DNA from: Candidatus Eiseniibacteriota bacterium
GTDB lineage: Bacteria > Joyebacterota > Joyebacteria > Joyebacterales > Joyebacteraceae
Length of the DNA stretch: 33,036 nucleotides
Reading direction: 5' to 3'
Assembly: GCA_030622115.1 (NCBI GenBank)
Contig: JAUXGN010000028.1
Coordinates: forward strand, 1-33,036
The translations under genes were made by a program, and so were the position numbers. Within the stretch, counting starts at the first letter, position 1; each line of letters starts with the position of its first letter. Positions 7,581 through 14,155 of the stretch are shown piece by piece. The notes below the pieces were generated by a model. The model did not search any database and was not told where the DNA came from. It saw only the letters and a list, made by a program, of their open reading frames with translations.

Positions 7581-9356
7581 ATGATGAAACCCTATGGATC
7601 ATACTCCCCAACGCACACGGCCGGGTCGCAGGACCGAGCGAGCCTGCGCACGCGTCTGCCGCTACGCTGCGGCATCCGGCTCACGGCGCTCCTTATGCTT
7701 GCCGCCCCTCTCACGTACGCAGCAGCAGGACAGACGATCGACTTGGCAGAGGTCAACGTCACCGTCCTTTCCGGAGAGACGCCTGGTGAGCAATTCGGCT
7801 ACAGCCTGACTACCGGCGACCTCACCGGCAATGGGCTCGGCATGATCATCGTAGGAGCGCCAGGTCGGACTTCGGCCGATGGAGATCCCGGGGCCGGCGG
7901 TGTCTACGTATTCTCGCCCATGGATATCGCCGCCGCGGACACTTCAGCAGCGAACACCATCTGTGCGTCCGAACTGGCCGTCATCGCGATAGAAGGCACT
8001 GCCGCAGGCTCACGGTTCGGGGCAACGCTCGCCGCTGGAGATTGGAACGGCGACAGCTCCGACGAACTGGTGGTCGGAGCGCCCGACGACGGCCTTCCGG
8101 ACGCCATGCTCCACGGAGCGCTCTATCTCTTCGACATCCCCGACAGTGCCCGCGGGCTCCGCCTCTCGCCGGCCGATGCGCGGCTGATCATAAGAGGAAC
8201 TGCAGTCGCCGGGCGGCTCGGAAGCTCGCTTCTGGTGGCAGACCTGAGCGGCGACGGCAGGGATGAACTCATCGTCTCGGCGTTCAGATCCCCCGGACCC
8301 CGCGGTCGGGACTCCGGGTGCATCTACGTGCTCGATGGGGCCCTCCTGACCGCGGCGACCGGAGAGATCCCGGTAGACTCGGTGGCGAGAATCAGAATAC
8401 TCGGTGAGGACGCCGGGGACGGCATCCGCGGCCTCTCCGTTGCCGACACTGATGGTGACGGAGACGCAGAGCTCCTTGTCGGCGCCTATCTGGCCGATGG
8501 ACCGGACCGGAACCAATTCGATGTTGGGAAGGTCTATGTCGTCGAGGTCGCTGAGATCTTCCCGCCGCTTGAGTCCCCGGATCCAGACTCCCCGGGCTCG
8601 GCGGCGTCCACCGACGCGGCAGCGACCGCTCCCGGCGCGACCGAGATTACACTTCCCGACCACACCATCGCGATCATAACCGGAGCCGTGCCACGGGGCT
8701 TCCTTGGACGCGCCATCGCTGCCGGAGACGTCGACTTCGACGGCAATGATGACGTGTTCGTGTCCGCCTACGCCGCCCGTGGAGAGAGCAGCAAGGAGAC
8801 CGCTGCGGGTGAGGCGTATCTGATCTTCGGGGGGGACGACAGCCTCACAGGGGCATTGGATCTTGCCGACTCAGAGGCGGACGACTCGTTGCTCGGTGAC
8901 CGGCCACGATTCGTCGCCCGATCCAAGTGGAACCTCTTTGGCTTCCCCTTGCTCATGGCGGACGTGAACGGCGACGGACCACAAGACTTGATCACGGCTG
9001 CGCAGTTTGCAAGCCACGGCTCCGACCGCGGACGATGCGGCGAGATCTACATCAACTTCGGCAGTCTCAGATCGGTAATGGAAGCCAAGGCAGGCAGCAC
9101 CGAGCATGCCGACGTGACCATTGTCGGTGCTCATACGCTCGACTCGATAGGCGGAGCGCTTCTGGCGGTCGACCTGATGGGAACCGGGCGCGTGGCGCTC
9201 GTCATAGGGGCGCCGGATGCCACTCTGTGGGAGATCGCGGAAGACGCGGACCTCGACAGCGAGGGATCCGGCGGCACGGACAATGGCATCGCCGAGAGAG
9301 TTGAGCGGAGCGGAAAGGTGTTCGTTGTTCCCTCCGAGCTTCTCATTGATCGCTGA
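7581..9356 (+). CDS. Secreted FG-GAP/integrin-alpha-type beta-propeller protein
   Basis: 591 aa. A long N-terminal region (about 30 residues, Arg-rich) precedes a hydrophobic signal segment (LTALLMLAAPLTYAAAG). The start is ATG 7581 or 7584, with only a weak upstream purine run, so it could also lie further in. The mature protein carries seven FG-GAP repeats, each with F/LG..L..GD, a DxDGDG-type Ca2+ loop and ELxVGA: GEQFGYSL, GSRFGATL, GRLGSSLL, GIRGLSVADTDGDGDAEL, GFLGRAIAAGDVDFDGND, NLFGFPLLMADVNGDG and DSIGGALLAVDL. Seven repeats fit one closed beta-propeller as in integrin alpha subunits. A low-complexity Ser/Pro/Ala stretch lies near residues 330-350. Role inferred: Ca2+-binding surface or periplasmic interaction protein. 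It has no FlgD-like or SWGAIKALYR tail. Confidence 0.9.
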   Translation: MMKPYGSYSPTHTAGSQDRASLRTRLPLRCGIRLTALLMLAAPLTYAAAGQTIDLAEVNVTVLSGETPGEQFGYSLTTGDLTGNGLGMIIVGAPGRTSADGDPGAGGVYVFSPMDIAAADTSAANTICASELAVIAIEGTAAGSRFGATLAAGDWNGDSSDELVVGAPDDGLPDAMLHGALYLFDIPDSARGLRLSPADARLIIRGTAVAGRLGSSLLVADLSGDGRDELIVSAFRSPGPRGRDSGCIYVLDGALLTAATGEIPVDSVARIRILGEDAGDGIRGLSVADTDGDGDAELLVGAYLADGPDRNQFDVGKVYVVEVAEIFPPLESPDPDSPGSAASTDAAATAPGATEITLPDHTIAIITGAVPRGFLGRAIAAGDVDFDGNDDVFVSAYAARGESSKETAAGEAYLIFGGDDSLTGALDLADSEADDSLLGDRPRFVARSKWNLFGFPLLMADVNGDGPQDLITAAQFASHGSDRGRCGEIYINFGSLRSVMEAKAGSTEHADVTIVGAHTLDSIGGALLAVDLMGTGRVALVIGAPDATLWEIAEDADLDSEGSGGTDNGIAERVERSGKVFVVPSELLIDR

Positions 9357-9394
9357 CGCTCTTGCGGACGTCCCGGCATCTGAGAACCTCGGAG

Positions 9395-9877
9395 CTACGC
9401 CGTCTTGATCTTCTTGTCCGCGTTGAAGACCTTCCAGTAGTGGTCCTCGGACGTCCCGGCTTCATCTTCGTCAAAGCCCACACGCACCATCACTCGCTCG
9501 ACGAAGGCATCAGCGTCGCGCTCCTGATTCCGCTTTCCCGCCCTCGCCAGGTAGTAGTGACCCCACTCGTGCGCCACGAGGTACCAGACAGCCAGCACGA
9601 CTGTCTCCGGGTCAGTACTGGTCATGTGATAGAGATTGTGGATGAAGCCGAAGTCATAGACGGGGATGACGGCCTTGTACTCGTCGTCGGTCAGTGTAAC
9701 CTGCCCACCGGTGGTGTCCCAGTGGCGCAGCCGGAGCGAGCGCGAGGAGTAGCTGTCCCTGATCTTGAGCGCCCTGTAGACAAGCGTTCCGACCTGGCTG
9801 TGAACAGTCGCCATGTATCGGAATCCCGATCGCACGCGCCGCACCCACTCCACTTCATTCTTGAGCTTCTTGCTCAA
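9395..9877 (-). CDS. Small HExxH zincin-like protein
   Basis: 160 aa from a TTG at 9877, chosen for GAGGAGG about 7 nt upstream. There is no signal peptide, so it is probably cytoplasmic. Around residue 103 is AHEWGHYY, a zinc-binding HExxH, followed about 14 residues later by QERDADAF, where Glu or Asp could be the third ligand as in gluzincin-type peptidases with ExxxD after HExxH. The N-terminal 90 residues are mixed alpha/beta with no recognised domain. I cannot assign a peptidase family; it may be a minimal metallopeptidase or a DUF with a conserved HExxH. A TGTGCTATGCT promoter sits immediately upstream, and the gene converges on the FG-GAP protein gene. Confidence 0.7.
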   Translation of the reverse strand: MSKKLKNEVEWVRRVRSGFRYMATVHSQVGTLVYRALKIRDSYSSRSLRLRHWDTTGGQVTLTDDEYKAVIPVYDFGFIHNLYHMTSTDPETVVLAVWYLVAHEWGHYYLARAGKRNQERDADAFVERVMVRVGFDEDEAGTSEDHYWKVFNADKKIKTA

Positions 9878-9897
9878 CTTCGCGCCTCCTCACCAAC

Positions 9898-9908
9898 AGC
9901 ATAGCACA
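9898..9908 (-). promoter_or_regulatory. Extended -10 promoter TGTGCTATGCT upstream of the HExxH gene
   Basis: The minus-strand TGTGCTATGCT is identical to the motif before the ABC operon. Its -10 ends 20 nt before the TTG start, leaving a very short leader that still contains the GAGGAGG ribosome-binding site. No -35 match at 17 nt. Confidence 0.45.
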
Positions 9909-9987
9909 GAACGCCGGAGAGAGATGGGACGACATGTACGAGCAATGGGCCGCCGGAGTGTGGGTCACAACACCGGCCACAGATAAG

Positions 9988-10015
9988 GAGGGGCAGCGCA
10001 ATAGCGCCGCCCCTC
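9988..10015 (-). terminator. Hairpin terminator after the MXAN_6640-like peptidase gene
   Basis: A GC-rich 12-bp stem with one mismatch (GAGGGGCGGCGC with GCGCTGCCCCTC on the minus strand) and a TATT loop, followed by CTTATC. It is 36 nt past the stop at 10052. Confidence 0.6.
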
Positions 10016-10051
10016 TCTTCATCCATCAACATGGTAGATCATACGATCACG

Positions 10052-11842
10052 TTACTTCAGCACGACCAGCTTGCCAAAGGCCGTAAGACCATCGACATTC
10101 AGTCTGGCAAAGTAGACACCGGACGCAACCTTGCCTCCGCCGTTGTCCATGCCGTCCCAGTAGGCCAGTTTGTCGCCCGCAGACATCTGCTCGTTCACGA
10201 GCGTCCTGACTTCGCGACCGTTGATATCGTAGATGGTCATCTCAACAGCTCCGCCGCCGTTCTGTATCGAGTAGGATATCGATGTTCCGGCAGTGAACGG
10301 ATTCGGACTCGCAGGCTTCAGTGCGAAAACACTGGCGTCGATGTCGTCGACACCGGTGTCTACCTGCTCAGCGCTGAAGATGTACTCCATGTCATCGTAG
10401 TTCGTGCTGCAGTTGGCGACGACCAGCATGGCGTAGTCGAGCGTGTCCCAGTCCTCGATCGTGGTGTCACCATTGCCCCACGGGTTCAGGCTCATCTCGC
10501 CCAGGTGGTGCGTCCCGCCGACGCCGACGATGTCGTCCCGCGTGCAGATGTCAGCCCAGTAGCTGAGCATCGCAAGCGCCGGGCCATCGAATGAAAGATG
10601 AAGGCCGGTCCAGCCGTTGGCGGGGTTGTTGAACTTGATGAAGTTGAACCCCATGGCGTCTGGACGCATGGCAGTGTACGGCCCGACATCGGTGACGGGA
10701 TACATGCTGAACGATCTGGTAGTCGAAGTGAGCGGGAAGAACTGTCCCTCCTCGTAGTGACCACCATCGTACCGCGAGTTCGTGAAGAAGTTCCAGATGG
10801 CGAACTCGTGGAACTCGTCCGCGAGGGATGTCCCACGTGCCATGAGCACGTTGTTCATCGCATTGTACTCGCTCGACGTCTCCATCTCCCACCAGTTCTC
10901 GACGACGACATCCGGGTGGACATTCTCGCAGAGGTAGAAATTCCAGACGCTTGTTCCGTACCAGCGCATGCCACCCGAAGGATTGTAGTCCAGCGAATAG
11001 TACGGGTTGCTCAGGTAGTAGTTGAGATAGCCCGTGTAGTCGTTGATGTCGTCGTACACGAGATCCTCAGCCCACATCGACGTGCACTCTTTGTACCAGG
11101 TCGGCTCATTGATATCATGCGCCGCCTGCAGGCCATGGCAGAACTCGTGCGCCACGGTGATCTGGATGCACTCCGTCTGTGTGTGTCCGAACCCGGTGAA
11201 GTCGTGGTTGATTACGACGAAGCTAGTGGCGTCGTTGGCCGGCCCGCCTGCGGCGTAGTAGCTGCCCTGGCAGTAGCCGAAGAGACCCGAGCCAAGATCC
11301 TGGACGTAGATGTCGTAGAGGTCGTTGCCGCCACCGCCGTCGGGATCACTGCCGTCTGGGGGAGGTGGGCGAAAACCGGCCTCGTCGACTTCCACGGTCC
11401 ACGAGTACTCCGCGGCCGTCATAACATCATCGCGGAAGGTCGTGTTTGGCCAGCCGTAGATCTTGTGCGTTCCGGATGTGTCGTAATGGATACGGAAGTG
11501 AGTGGTCTCAACGTATGTCTGACACGTCGGCCGTGATCTCAGCCCCCGGATTTCACTGGCGACCGCCTCGGGAAGCGTAGAGAGAATGCTCTCCAACTCC
11601 TCGATCGTGGGCAGGCCACACTTCTCTATCACACCGCCGGCGTACTCATCGGGAACAAGCTCCGGAGCGTAGACAGAATAGGCCTTGAGAAGGTACATCT
11701 CGGCACGGTCGATCACTCCGCGCTCGAAGGCGTCCTCGATCACTCTGCCTGTCGTCGCCTGTTCCACATCAAGCTTGGCGGAACTCGCGACGGCCAAGAC
11801 GACCAGAATTGCCAGCGCCAGCACTGCAGTCAGCCTGCGCAT
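10052..11842 (-). CDS. Secreted MXAN_6640-family metallopeptidase with FlgD-like/type-IX-style C-terminal domain
   Basis: 596 aa. The ATG at 11842 follows GGAGGGAG and opens on a signal peptide (RRLTAVLALAILVVLAVASSA). A pro-region of about 90 residues precedes the catalytic part. That part has TTHFRIHYDTSGTH, NDLYDIYVQDLG and the zinc motif VAHEFCHGLQ (about residue 230), then WYKECTSMWAED, where Glu is the likely third ligand and gives the family pattern. The last ~85 residues (LKPASPNPFTAGTSISYSI, then YDINGREVRTL, YWDGMDNGG, SGVYFARL) are a FlgD-Ig-like C-terminal domain; in FCB bacteria related tails direct export or anchoring through type-IX-like secretion. Substrate unknown. Promoter motif TGTGCTAGAAT lies about 65 nt upstream and a hairpin follows. 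Confidence 0.88.
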   Translation of the reverse strand: MRRLTAVLALAILVVLAVASSAKLDVEQATTGRVIEDAFERGVIDRAEMYLLKAYSVYAPELVPDEYAGGVIEKCGLPTIEELESILSTLPEAVASEIRGLRSRPTCQTYVETTHFRIHYDTSGTHKIYGWPNTTFRDDVMTAAEYSWTVEVDEAGFRPPPPDGSDPDGGGGNDLYDIYVQDLGSGLFGYCQGSYYAAGGPANDATSFVVINHDFTGFGHTQTECIQITVAHEFCHGLQAAHDINEPTWYKECTSMWAEDLVYDDINDYTGYLNYYLSNPYYSLDYNPSGGMRWYGTSVWNFYLCENVHPDVVVENWWEMETSSEYNAMNNVLMARGTSLADEFHEFAIWNFFTNSRYDGGHYEEGQFFPLTSTTRSFSMYPVTDVGPYTAMRPDAMGFNFIKFNNPANGWTGLHLSFDGPALAMLSYWADICTRDDIVGVGGTHHLGEMSLNPWGNGDTTIEDWDTLDYAMLVVANCSTNYDDMEYIFSAEQVDTGVDDIDASVFALKPASPNPFTAGTSISYSIQNGGGAVEMTIYDINGREVRTLVNEQMSAGDKLAYWDGMDNGGGKVASGVYFARLNVDGLTAFGKLVVLK

Positions 11843-11903
11843 AGTTCTCCCTCCGTTTTGGGGTACCAGCCCGGTCTCAACTCATGTATCTTGCCAAGTA
11901 TCC

Positions 11904-11932
11904 ATTCTAGCACAACATGGCCTACAAAGCAA
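11904..11932 (-). promoter_or_regulatory. Promoter TTGCTT-17-TAGAAT with TGTGC extension
   Basis: On the minus strand, -35 TTGCTT (11932-11927), 17 nt, then TGC-TAGAAT within TGTGCTAGAAT (11914-11904). It is about 60 nt upstream of the ATG at 11842. Confidence 0.55.
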
Positions 11933-12015
11933 GAGTCCGAGACATACGCATTCTCCTTAAGATGCGGCGCCGGAAGAACGATCTTAGCCTATTCCGCCGC
12001 ATCACCGGCCATCGC

Positions 12016-12044
12016 TTGACCCTCGGTGATTCCGAGCCCATAAT
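12016..12044 (+). promoter_or_regulatory. Promoter TTGACC-17-CATAAT placing +1 at the site-2 protease start codon
   Basis: -35 TTGACC (12016-12021), exactly 17 nt, -10 CATAAT (12039-12044); each hexamer matches consensus at five of six bases. The expected first base is about 12051, next to ATG 12052, so the mRNA could be leaderless. Confidence 0.5.
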
Positions 12045-12051
12045 GGGAATC

Positions 12052-13209
12052 ATGAGGATCTTGAGACGTGAACCCTCAGTCGCCGGCTTCTGGCGGAACC
12101 GTGGAATACCCCTCTTCTCGGTCATGGGAATCCGCGTGGTTGCCGACTACAGCTGGTTCCTCATAGTGGCCCTGATTGTGGGCAGCCTCAGTCTGGGCTG
12201 GTTCCCGAGCGTCCTCCCCGGCCGTAGCACTGTTCAGTACGTCTCGCTTGGCCTCATCACAGCCTTCTTCTTCTTCGCTTCCGTCTTCGTACACGAACTC
12301 GCCCACAGTCTTGTCTCCGTTCTCAACGGCATCCCAGTCAGGCGGATCACTCTTTTCCTCTTCGGAGGCGTCGCCGAGATAAGCAGGGAACCGTCGGATC
12401 CGACAACGGAACTCAAGATAGCGATGGCAGGGCCGATCGTCAGTGCTGTTCTGGCAGTGATCTTCTGGGGGATCGTCATCCTCTTCGGCTTGGGAAGAGG
12501 ACGACCGGCCGCACAATCCTCGTTTCTTTACCTCGCCGTCGCCAACACCTTCCTGCTGTTCTTCAATCTACTGCCGGGACTCCCGCTCGATGGTGGTCGC
12601 GTTCTGCGCGCCCTCATCTGGCGCTCGACTGGAAGCATGCGTCGTGCGACCTACCTGGCAAGCATGGCGGGCAAGGCAATCGCGGTGATCATGATCGCCG
12701 TTGGACTCCTTCTCATTCTTGCAGCCCGTCAGATCATCAGCGGACTATGGCTCATCATGATCGCGATGTTCCTGAGACAGGCCGCCGATGCGAGCTACCG
12801 CCGAGCAGTCGTCAATCAGGCGTCGCACAGCATCAGAGTGCGCGACGTCATGACGCGCGACGTTGTCGTCGTTCAAGCGGATGCGACGCTCTCCGATCTC
12901 ATCGAGCGCTACTTCCTTCACTATCACTTCATGTGCTACCCGGTGGTGAGCGCAGGGAGACTGACGGGGTATGTCAGCATCAAGGATGTATCGCACATCG
13001 ATAGGAACGATTGGGGAAACACAAGTGTAGAAGCGGTAATGACGCGACTCACGTCTGAGAACGTTCTTTCTCCAGGCGACACGATCGCTCGCGCCGTCGG
13101 CGTGATGTCGGCCCGCGGCCGCGGAAGACTGGTAGTAGTTCAGGACGGTGAACTACTGGGCATCGTGACGCGAGGAGACATCATGAACAGAGAAGGCGCA
13201 CCCCTGTAG
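12052..13209 (+). CDS. Site-2 protease (M50/Rip3-like) with two CBS domains
   Basis: About 385 aa. An intramembrane metalloprotease of peptidase family M50B. Hydrophobic segments carry HELAH (about residue 81) in VFVHELAHSL and LPGLPLDGGRVLRAL (about 175), which supplies the distal Asp zinc ligand; together these are the complete active site. After the last membrane segment come CBS domains at about 263-315 (VRDVMTRDVVVV) and 326-383 (VEAVMTRLT), which usually bind adenosyl ligands. Such Rip3-type enzymes cleave membrane proteins, often anti-sigma factors, but the target here is unknown. The start is uncertain: the frame is open back to 11917, but those residues are Arg/Lys-rich, lack a ribosome-binding site and overlap promoters. 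ATG 12052 fits a leaderless transcript from the promoter at 12016-12044; ATG 12043 overlaps the -10. Confidence 0.9.
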   Translation: MRILRREPSVAGFWRNRGIPLFSVMGIRVVADYSWFLIVALIVGSLSLGWFPSVLPGRSTVQYVSLGLITAFFFFASVFVHELAHSLVSVLNGIPVRRITLFLFGGVAEISREPSDPTTELKIAMAGPIVSAVLAVIFWGIVILFGLGRGRPAAQSSFLYLAVANTFLLFFNLLPGLPLDGGRVLRALIWRSTGSMRRATYLASMAGKAIAVIMIAVGLLLILAARQIISGLWLIMIAMFLRQAADASYRRAVVNQASHSIRVRDVMTRDVVVVQADATLSDLIERYFLHYHFMCYPVVSAGRLTGYVSIKDVSHIDRNDWGNTSVEAVMTRLTSENVLSPGDTIARAVGVMSARGRGRLVVVQDGELLGIVTRGDIMNREGAPL

Positions 13210-13220
13210 GCTGCGCCTTC
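13192..13220 (+). terminator. Hairpin overlapping the stop codon of the site-2 protease gene
   Basis: A perfect 9-bp stem, GAAGGCGCA (13192-13200) with TGCGCCTTC (13212-13220); the 11-nt loop contains the TAG stop. There is no U tract. It lies between convergent genes and could serve both. Confidence 0.45.
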
Positions 13221-13281
13221 GCCACTCTGCGGATCTGTCACCTGTGGCGGTTCCCTACCCTGCCGCCCGCCTCCCGCTTCC

Positions 13282-13884
13282 CTAGCCCTCCGATATGCCG
13301 TCGCGCGACATTCCCATGAGGACGAAGTCGGACAGCGCCTTCGCCTTCGCCCCAAGCGAGTACGAACAGTCGGCGGCCACCCACTCGAACACCACGTACT
13401 GATAGGCCCCGAATACCATGATTGCTGTCGTAGCCGGGTCGAATTCCCGAAAAGTCCCCGCCTCTATCCCACCGCTCACCACATCCTCAATGATGTCCAT
13501 GTAGATGCGGCTGCTCTTCTTCGCTACGGTCTTGACCATCTCTGAACTCTGCCTGAGCTGCGAAAGGAATATCCTTGCGCTCGAGGGGTTGCTCTCCATG
13601 AGTTCGAGTCCGAGCGTGAGCAAGCGTCGTGTCTTGGCCTCCGCCCCGCTCACGGCTCTCACTCCCTCGCTGAGGCGCTCCATGTGAGAACCCAGGAACT
13701 CCTCAAAGACCCCCACGATCAACATCTCCTTGCTTGCAAAGTAGATGTAGATCGTCCCTGCGGCAACGCCGGCCGCATCCGCGATCTCGGATGTCGTCGT
13801 CCGGTGATAGCCTTTCTCGCCGAACAATTTGGCGGCGGCATTGATGATCCGCTCTCTTTTGTTTCCGACACGTTTCCTCGCCAT
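13282..13884 (-). CDS. TetR/AcrR-family transcriptional regulator
   Basis: 200 aa, typical family length. The N-terminal TetR helix-turn-helix (about residues 10-57) is clear: RIINAAAKLFGEKGYHRTT, SEIADAAGVAAGTIYIYF, then ASKEML. The C-terminal ligand domain is all-helical and resembles the type seen in fatty-acid-responsive members, but the ligand cannot be read from sequence. GGAGGT lies 7 nt before the ATG at 13884. A GAACTG-N9-CGGTTC inverted repeat about 50 nt upstream might be its own operator. The gene converges on the site-2 protease gene; a possible target is itself or the neighbouring lipoprotein and peptidase genes (inference). Confidence 0.93.
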   Translation of the reverse strand: MARKRVGNKRERIINAAAKLFGEKGYHRTTTSEIADAAGVAAGTIYIYFASKEMLIVGVFEEFLGSHMERLSEGVRAVSGAEAKTRRLLTLGLELMESNPSSARIFLSQLRQSSEMVKTVAKKSSRIYMDIIEDVVSGGIEAGTFREFDPATTAIMVFGAYQYVVFEWVAADCSYSLGAKAKALSDFVLMGMSRDGISEG

Positions 13885-13932
13885 GATTCAACCTCCACTC
13901 ACCGTTGACACCACGAGCGGTGACCCCATTCA

Positions 13933-13953
13933 GAACTGACTGATTGCCGGTTC
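13933..13953. promoter_or_regulatory. Candidate TetR operator: imperfect inverted repeat upstream of the TetR gene
   Basis: GAACTG and CGGTTC form 6-bp arms (one mismatch) with a 9-nt spacer, a usual TetR-operator geometry. It ends 49 nt before the start codon. Sequence evidence only. Confidence 0.3.
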
Positions 13954-14040
13954 ATCTTCTCCTGTCTACGTGAATATGCTTCAACAACAGCCTAAACAAC
14001 AGGGCTCTCGAAGGCAAGCAGGTTCTTGTATGAAATGAAC

Positions 14041-14086
14041 GACGGTCAGCGATCGAGACAAGGAGAAGCCTCGGACACTGACCGTC
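14041..14086. repeat. Perfect 9-bp inverted repeat, terminator or operator
   Basis: GACGGTCAG (14041-14049) and CTGACCGTC (14078-14086) flank 28 nt. It lies in the 271-nt gap between the lipoprotein stop (14156) and the TetR start (13884). Its place fits a 3' hairpin of the lipoprotein mRNA or a binding site upstream of the TetR gene. An 8-G run (14096-14103) is adjacent. Confidence 0.4.
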
Positions 14087-14155
14087 TGAATGGACGGGGG
14101 GGGCCAACCAGGGGTCGCAGCGCGGCGAACCAAAGGAGAGGAATCGCCGTCCAGG

